Assembly: GCA_038222915.1 (NCBI GenBank)
Contig: JBBRHH010000367.1
Coordinates: 1 to 6,384, forward strand
Direction of reading: 5' to 3'
Length of the DNA stretch: 6,384 bases
Origin: JBBRHH01 sp038222915
GTDB taxonomy: Bacteria; Planctomycetota; Phycisphaerae; Tepidisphaerales; Tepidisphaeraceae
Part shown: in pieces, positions 1 through 3,921 of the stretch
Layout of the letters: each line of letters begins with the position of its first letter
Numbering within the stretch: the first letter of the stretch is position 1
Notes under the pieces: generated by a model
Databases searched by the model: none
Seen by the model: only the letters and a program-made list of their open reading frames with translations
Told to the model about the DNA's origin: nothing
Made by a program: the position numbers and the translations under genes

Positions 1-44
1 TGGAAGATCATGCCGGCCGGGGCGATGCGGGCGGAGCGGGGCAT
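1..44 (-). CDS. REP-associated tyrosine transposase (RAYT/IS200-like), N-terminal fragment at window edge
   Basis: Reading the minus strand from the ATG at 44-42 gives MPRSARIAPAGMIF, and the gene then leaves the window. This is the characteristic N-terminus of REP-associated tyrosine transposases (TnpA_REP, Y1/HUH family), which usually start MPR-x-AR and run on through a short strand into an H-V-x-x-RG segment. The next codon begins with CA, so His or Gln, as expected before that segment. The codons are almost all G- or C-ending, which supports real coding. The family makes single-strand nicks at palindromic REP-type repeats. The catalytic HUH and Tyr residues lie outside the window, so activity cannot be judged. 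No Shine-Dalgarno sequence precedes the ATG: the 30 bases upstream on the coding strand are nearly pure C and T. The call rests on 14 residues recognised by eye. Confidence 0.6.
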   Translation of the reverse strand, partial: MPRSARIAPAGMIF

Positions 45-84
45 GGGTAGAGGGTAGAGGGGGTGGGGTGGGGACGCAAGGGGG
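38..84 (+). repeat. G-rich tract, potential G-quadruplex
   Basis: The plus strand carries closely spaced G runs: GGGG at 38-41, GGG at 45-47 and 52-54, GGGGG at 59-63, GGGG at 65-68 and 70-73, and GGGGG at 80-84. The core 45-73 includes two copies of GGGTAGA and two of the GGGGT type. Five G runs separated by loops of 1-4 bases meet the usual pattern for an intramolecular G-quadruplex. The tract abuts the start codon of the minus-strand transposase. The G strand would therefore be the template strand of its leader, and the RNA leader would be C-rich. Confidence 0.5.
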
Positions 85-223
85 TGGTGAAATGCTTCAA
101 CTGTTTTAAGTCAGGATTTAGCGGAAAACAGAGGGAAAAAGTGAAATATGTACTTATCCCGCGCCACGCATCTTAACTCGCACCGCGATCTAAAAAAAAA
201 TGGCGTTGAGGATCTGATGATGA

Positions 224-1432
224 TCACTGTGGCGTTCGGCTGGATCGTTGCCTTCTCAGCAGTGTGACAGAGCCGCCGAGGGTTAGTAGTAGCAGGACGG
301 ACGGTTCTGGAACCGTGACGGGGGTGAGGAGGAAGGTGTGTTCGTTGTTGTCGATCAGGCCGTAGCCGGCGATTTGGCCAGCGTCGTTGATGCCGTAGGC
401 CGCCAGTAGGACCATGCCGCTGCCGGGGACGATCAGGTTGTTCAGATCGTGCATGGTTCCGTCGACGTCGACGAGGAATGCGTGGCGAAGTGTGCCCTCG
501 TTGACGAGCGTGGACCATCCCACGGTCTGCCCCGCCGAATTGATTCCCCATGCCTGGCTGAACGTTCCGAAACCGCCGAGGGTTCCCAGATCGTCCTGTG
601 GGGTGATCGGGCTGTTGGGATCGGTTCGAAAGGCGTGGCCGTTGCCGAGGCCTTGCGGGCCAGGTGTGTTGGACCAGCCGACCACCCGGCCATTGTCATT
701 GACCGCGTGCGCCCCGCTGTTGCGGCCGCCGAGGGTGCCCAGATCGGATTCGGGCAGGATGACGCCGTTCGCGGCGGTGAGAAAAGCGTGAGACGTCTGG
801 TCCCCGTCGAGGTAGGAGGAGCCGGTGGCTTGGCCGGAGGTGTTGATACTGTAGGCAAGACTGGCTGAGCCGCCCAGTGTGCCCAGATCATTTGCAGCGG
901 AGATGACGCCGCCCGGGTCGGTGCGGAAGGCGTGGCTCGCGCCGTCGGCGTTGTCTGAATAGCCGACAACTTGCGCAGTTGCGTTGATTCCGAGCGCAGC
1001 GCTGGTGGCGCCGCCGAGCGTGCTCAGATCGGTTGAAGCGTCGACCTGGCCATTGGGCGCTGTGCGGAAGGCGTGCTGCACGGAATTTCCGGTGTACGAG
1101 AATGAACCGACGGCCTGCCCGGCGTCGTTGACGGCCTGAGCGCCGCTGGTGGTGATGCCAGTGGTGTCGAGATTGTCGGCGGGCTGGATGGGCGTGTTGG
1201 CCGATGTGCGGAATGCGGTGACGTCTCCGCTGTTCAACAGGTTTGCGCCGCCAACGACCTGGCCGGACGCGTTTACGGTGCCGGCGATGCCGGGAAAGCT
1301 GTTCAGGCCGCCAAGGGTTCCGAGGTCCAGAACGTTGTACTCTGCCGCTCGAAGGGTGGGCGCAATCGCCAGGGAGGCGAGGGCGATGCAAGAGAGAACC
1401 GTTCGCCGCCCGCGTGTTTTAGCAGTTGTCAT
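224..1432 (-). CDS. Secreted HAF-repeat protein with PEP-CTERM sorting signal
   Basis: This is a 402-residue exported protein of unknown biochemical function. Residues 1-30 form a signal peptide: a basic n-region (K5, R7, R9, R10), a hydrophobic core at about 11-24, and likely cleavage near A29/A30. The body holds about seven HAF-type units of roughly 47-51 residues. Each has a DLGTLGG-like opening, a GIN-x-x-GQ-x-VG-x-S strand and an HAF[RL]T segment; the second unit has a degenerate NLDTTGI opening and the last lacks the opening. The C-terminus is a textbook PEP-CTERM tail: VPEPS at 374-378, a hydrophobic helix at about 379-392, then RRQR at 393-396. In other bacteria, proteins with this tail are processed by an exosortase and sent to the surface or extracellular matrix. 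I chose the ATG at 1432 because GGAG lies five bases upstream and the signal peptide follows directly. An in-frame TTG at 1534 would add 34 residues and bury the signal peptide. The gene is divergent from the redox operon, with no evident functional link. Confidence 0.88.
   Translation of the reverse strand: MTTAKTRGRRTVLSCIALASLAIAPTLRAAEYNVLDLGTLGGLNSFPGIAGTVNASGQVVGGANLLNSGDVTAFRTSANTPIQPADNLDTTGITTSGAQAVNDAGQAVGSFSYTGNSVQHAFRTAPNGQVDASTDLSTLGGATSAALGINATAQVVGYSDNADGASHAFRTDPGGVISAANDLGTLGGSASLAYSINTSGQATGSSYLDGDQTSHAFLTAANGVILPESDLGTLGGRNSGAHAVNDNGRVVGWSNTPGPQGLGNGHAFRTDPNSPITPQDDLGTLGGFGTFSQAWGINSAGQTVGWSTLVNEGTLRHAFLVDVDGTMHDLNNLIVPGSGMVLLAAYGINDAGQIAGYGLIDNNEHTFLLTPVTVPEPSVLLLLTLGGSVTLLRRQRSSRTPQ
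573..1318 (-). repeat. DNA-level tandem repeat encoding HAF units
   Basis: The segment written CCGCCGAGGGT on the plus strand (encoding T-L-G-G-x on the minus strand) recurs with small changes at 573, 726, 870, 1011 and 1308. The spacings are about 153, 144, 141 and 297 bases; the last equals two units, with the degenerate second repeat of the protein between. The repeats stay recognisable in DNA as well as in protein, which suggests duplication within the gene followed by divergence. Confidence 0.75.
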
Positions 1433-1437
1433 TTCAT

Positions 1438-1441
1438 CTCC
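1438..1441 (-). promoter_or_regulatory. Ribosome binding site deciding the HAF/PEP-CTERM start
   Basis: On the minus strand GGAG is followed by five bases and then ATG at 1432-1430. This spacing favours the 402-residue start over the upstream in-frame TTG at 1534 or the ATG codons between them. Confidence 0.65.
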
Positions 1442-1450
1442 AGAAGTGAA

Positions 1451-1468
1451 CCGCAGGATGTCCTGCGG
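1451..1468. promoter_or_regulatory. Perfect 8-bp inverted repeat upstream of the HAF gene
   Basis: CCGCAGGA at 1451-1458 and TCCTGCGG at 1461-1468 are perfect complements with a TG centre. The element lies nine bases before the ribosome binding site of the minus-strand HAF gene. As DNA it could be an operator for a dimeric regulator. As RNA it could form a seven-pair stem with a four-base loop next to the ribosome binding site. No T run follows on either strand, so it does not look like an intrinsic terminator. Confidence 0.45.
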
Positions 1469-1666
1469 CAAGTAGATGAGTCCGATAATCACCATACGGA
1501 CAAGCTCAGCCATAAACAAGCGAGCCGGCCTCAATTTCGGAGCGTGAGTTGAAGTGAATGGAGGAGACTTTTCGTTGGAGGTTACGTCGGGGCACCAATC
1601 GAATGTTGGGGCGCTTGTGGGCGAGTTGCGGCTTCGATCCGAGCCGAGCGAGCGCTCGACTCATGC

Positions 1667-1695
1667 TACCGGGTGCTGTAACATCCGCCCCGGTA
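1667..1695. promoter_or_regulatory. Inverted repeat upstream of the redox operon
   Basis: TACCGGG at 1667-1673 and CCCGGTA at 1689-1695 are perfect complements separated by 15 bases. The element ends 46 bases before the start codon of the NuoEF-like gene. It could be an operator or a leader hairpin for the operon. There is no T run after it, so a terminator is unlikely. Confidence 0.35.
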
Positions 1696-1741
1696 CGCAA
1701 CCGCCTTCGCATCGTCCAGTGCTTCGCTCCCGGATCAGCCT

Positions 1742-3919
1742 ATGAATCCGACCGCACTTCCGATCTATCAGCCGCAGATTGTTCCTACGCTGCATCGCAT
1801 TCAGGCCCGTTACGGCTATCTCAATCGGGAAGAGTTGCAGCAATATTCACAGCAGTCGGGGATTCCGCTTTATCGATTGCAGGCGGTGGCGAGTTTCTTT
1901 CCGCACTTTCGACTTGAGCCTGCGCCGGATCTTACTGTTCGGGTGTGCCGAGACATGGCCTGCAATCTGGCCGGGTCGGCGAAGATCCTGAGCGAGATCA
2001 GCCAGCTTGCCGGCGAGAATGTTCATGTTGAGGGCGTGTCGTGTCTGGGAAGATGCGATCGCGCACCGGCCGCGTGCGTCAGCCTTCACAAGGCGGCGGA
2101 GGCCGTTACTGAAGAAGAAATTGCTCCGGGCCAGAAGGAACAAACGACGCACGACGCTTCTGACAGCGACCGGTATTTCCTGGGGCATTCGGCCGACTAT
2201 CTCAAGAAAGTCATTGCGGCCTATCAGAAGAAGATGGTGCCGAAATCTGAGAAGGACTCCGACCAGCCTTACAGCGCGCAGAACTGGACTGTCGATCCGT
2301 ATACGGAAGGCAAGCCGGATTACGCGGCGGTGCAGAAGGCCGTCGCGGCGCGGTCGGCCTCGATTACCAAGGCCACGCATATTTTGTCGGGCAAGCCGGG
2401 GTGGAACCGTGGGAAGCTGGAGCAGTTCAACAACATTGTTGAGCGCCGGGCTCCGATCGATGCTTCGCTGGACCGGCAGATTGCGGACGCGGTTCGGGCT
2501 TGGCAGACGGATGATGGATGGGCGGCCGGGCCGGAGATTGGCGGGTGGTCTGATCCGCTGCTGGATGAGATCGACAAGTCGCACGCCAACCTTCGCGGCA
2601 TGGGTGGCGCGGGCATGCCGGCCTCGCAAAAATGGCGCGACGTGCGCGATGCTGTTCGCACTGCGCGACGCCGGCGGACTGATGACCGGGCGTTTATTGT
2701 CGTCAACGGGGATGAAAGCGAGCCGGGTACTTTTAAGGACCGGGAGCTTCTGCTCCGCACGCCGCATCTGATTGTCGAAAGCGTGATACTGGCGGGCCTG
2801 TTCACAGAGGCCACGCAGGGCTTTATTTACATTCGGCATGAGTATCAGGAACAGATCCGGGCCTGCCGCCAGGAAATCAAACGGGCTGAATCGCTGGGAT
2901 TCTGCGGACCTGTCGCGAGCGCCCTTGGGCGGCCGTTTAATCTTTCCGTGTTCGTCAGCCCTGGCGGATATATCTGTGGCGAACAGAGTGCACTCATTGA
3001 AGCGATTTCCGATCGCCGGGCCGAGCCGCGCAATCTGCCGCCGAAATTGGAAACCAACGGGCTGGATGATCGGCCGACGCTTGTGAGCAATGTCGAGACT
3101 TACGCGTGGGTTCCGTACATCATTCTCAAAGGCGGAAAGACTTACGCTGAGCTTGGCGCGAATGGCTGGCAGGGCCGGCGATTCTTCTCCATCTCCGGCG
3201 ACGTGAAACGGCCTGGCGTTTATGAAGTGCCGATGGGGATGACGCTGCGCGAGCTCATTTGCGGGGATGACTATTGCCAGGGGATGCTTGGTGACAAGCC
3301 GCTGAAGGCGCTTGCGCCGTCGGGCCCTTCGGGCGGATTTATCCCCGCCAAGCTGACCACTGCCGCCGGCCTTCCCGAGCGGTATCTCAAGAACGAAGTG
3401 TGGCAGAACATCGCCAAGCGACGTGGCTTTGATCCCGCCGCCACCGAGCTGGACATCCTCGACCTTGAATTAGAACTCGACGTCTTCCGTGCGCTTAGCC
3501 CGTCGCAATCGCTCGGTGCGGGCATGGTGGTTTATGCCGAAGGCCGGGACATGCTTGCGCAGGCCGTCAATTCGATTCAGTTTTTCAGCAACGAATCGTG
3601 CGGCAAGTGCGTTCCGTGCCGCATCGGATCGCAAAAGCTCGCCGCCCTTGGCGAGAATCTGATGAAGGGGAACATCGACGCCAAACGCTGGGCGGAGGAA
3701 CTGCTGCCGCTGACCAATGAGCTTGGCGACGTCATGATGCTTACCTCGATTTGCGGCCTGGGTCGGGCTGTGCCCTGGCCGCTTCGCACTGTCGTCAACT
3801 ATTTTCCCAACGACATTGCGCGATACACCAACGCCGCCAAGCCTGCGCGACCGTCGGCTCCCGCTGAACCGGTGTCGGCCCAGCCGCCGGCGCAACCTGA
3901 AGTCCAGGAGGTCGTCTGA
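1742..3919 (+). CDS. NuoE-NuoF fusion (HoxF-like NADH-oxidising diaphorase subunit)
   Basis: This 725-residue protein should oxidise NADH (or reduce NAD+) through FMN and pass electrons to Fe-S centres. Residues about 13-115 are a NuoE-like thioredoxin-fold [2Fe-2S] domain with C69-x4-C74 and C101-x3-C105. A charged linker of about 100 residues follows. The NuoF core begins near 226: LRGMGGAGMP at 284-293 and NGDESEPGTFKDR at 322-334 mark the FMN/NADH site, and GGYICGEQSAL around 408-418 is a further NuoF signature. An SLBB segment starts near 480. The [4Fe-4S] site is C620-x2-C623-x2-C626 with C671. The tail 697-725 is Pro/Ala-rich. The E-F fusion is the layout of HoxF in NAD-dependent hydrogenases, though HoxF is usually nearer 600 residues. 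A C-terminal 2[4Fe-4S] ferredoxin domain, as in HydB of bifurcating hydrogenases, is absent. The start has only a weak GGA seven bases upstream, but the N-terminus aligns well with NuoE. No hydrogenase subunit is in view, so hoxF is not assigned. Confidence 0.9.
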   Translation: MNPTALPIYQPQIVPTLHRIQARYGYLNREELQQYSQQSGIPLYRLQAVASFFPHFRLEPAPDLTVRVCRDMACNLAGSAKILSEISQLAGENVHVEGVSCLGRCDRAPAACVSLHKAAEAVTEEEIAPGQKEQTTHDASDSDRYFLGHSADYLKKVIAAYQKKMVPKSEKDSDQPYSAQNWTVDPYTEGKPDYAAVQKAVAARSASITKATHILSGKPGWNRGKLEQFNNIVERRAPIDASLDRQIADAVRAWQTDDGWAAGPEIGGWSDPLLDEIDKSHANLRGMGGAGMPASQKWRDVRDAVRTARRRRTDDRAFIVVNGDESEPGTFKDRELLLRTPHLIVESVILAGLFTEATQGFIYIRHEYQEQIRACRQEIKRAESLGFCGPVASALGRPFNLSVFVSPGGYICGEQSALIEAISDRRAEPRNLPPKLETNGLDDRPTLVSNVETYAWVPYIILKGGKTYAELGANGWQGRRFFSISGDVKRPGVYEVPMGMTLRELICGDDYCQGMLGDKPLKALAPSGPSGGFIPAKLTTAAGLPERYLKNEVWQNIAKRRGFDPAATELDILDLELELDVFRALSPSQSLGAGMVVYAEGRDMLAQAVNSIQFFSNESCGKCVPCRIGSQKLAALGENLMKGNIDAKRWAEELLPLTNELGDVMMLTSICGLGRAVPWPLRTVVNYFPNDIARYTNAAKPARPSAPAEPVSAQPPAQPEVQEVV

Positions 3920-3921
3920 TG
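3906..3921 (+). promoter_or_regulatory. Strong ribosome binding site and one-base stop/start overlap
   Basis: AGGAGG at 3906-3911 lies seven bases before ATG at 3919-3921. The upstream stop TGA (3917-3919) shares its A with this ATG, giving TGATG. This arrangement implies translational coupling, so the two redox subunits would be made in matched amounts. It also fixes the start of the second gene. Confidence 0.85.

Larger units (their letters stand above)
1433..1741. other. Divergent intergenic region between the HAF protein and the redox operon
   Basis: These 309 bases separate two divergently transcribed genes and must hold both promoters. Two inverted repeats are visible, at 1451-1468 and 1667-1695, plus a short perfect palindrome CGAGCGCTCG at 1649-1658. 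On the minus strand a weak -35/-10-like pair (TTGTTT at 1519-1514 and TATGGT at 1496-1491, spacer 17) could serve the HAF gene, but the -35 match is poor. I see no convincing sigma-70 or sigma-54 promoter for the plus-strand operon and no CRP-type TGTGA-N6-TCACA site. Small open frames here show no recognisable protein. Confidence 0.5.

Noticed and set aside
1..57. A plus-strand frame ending at TAG 55-57 that could be the tail of an upstream gene
   Set aside because: Its G/C-ending codons are equally explained by the minus-strand frame, which gives a recognisable transposase N-terminus; the plus-strand peptide is not recognisable.
192..200. A run of nine A bases, which is nine T on the minus strand 23 bases after the HAF stop codon, as an intrinsic terminator
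   Set aside because: I found only weak 4-5 bp pairing before it (GATC/GATC), not a stable GC-rich stem. It might still aid termination but I cannot support the call.
1491..1519. TTGTTT / TATGGT with 17-base spacing on the minus strand as the HAF promoter
   Set aside because: The -35 matches only three of six consensus bases, and promoter rules in this type of organism are poorly known; noted in the intergenic entry but not listed separately.
1554..1917. Small plus-strand open frames across the intergenic region into the NuoEF-like start
   Set aside because: They overlap the true start in another frame and have no convincing ribosome binding site or recognisable protein features.
2007..2771. 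A 254-codon open frame on the plus strand inside the NuoEF-like gene
   Set aside because: It is the same region read in another frame; the product is extremely Arg-rich and matches no family I know.
1847..2839. A 330-codon open frame on the minus strand
   Set aside because: It is antisense to the NuoE/NuoF-like gene, which has clear FMN, NADH and Fe-S motifs. The translation is arginine-rich and featureless.
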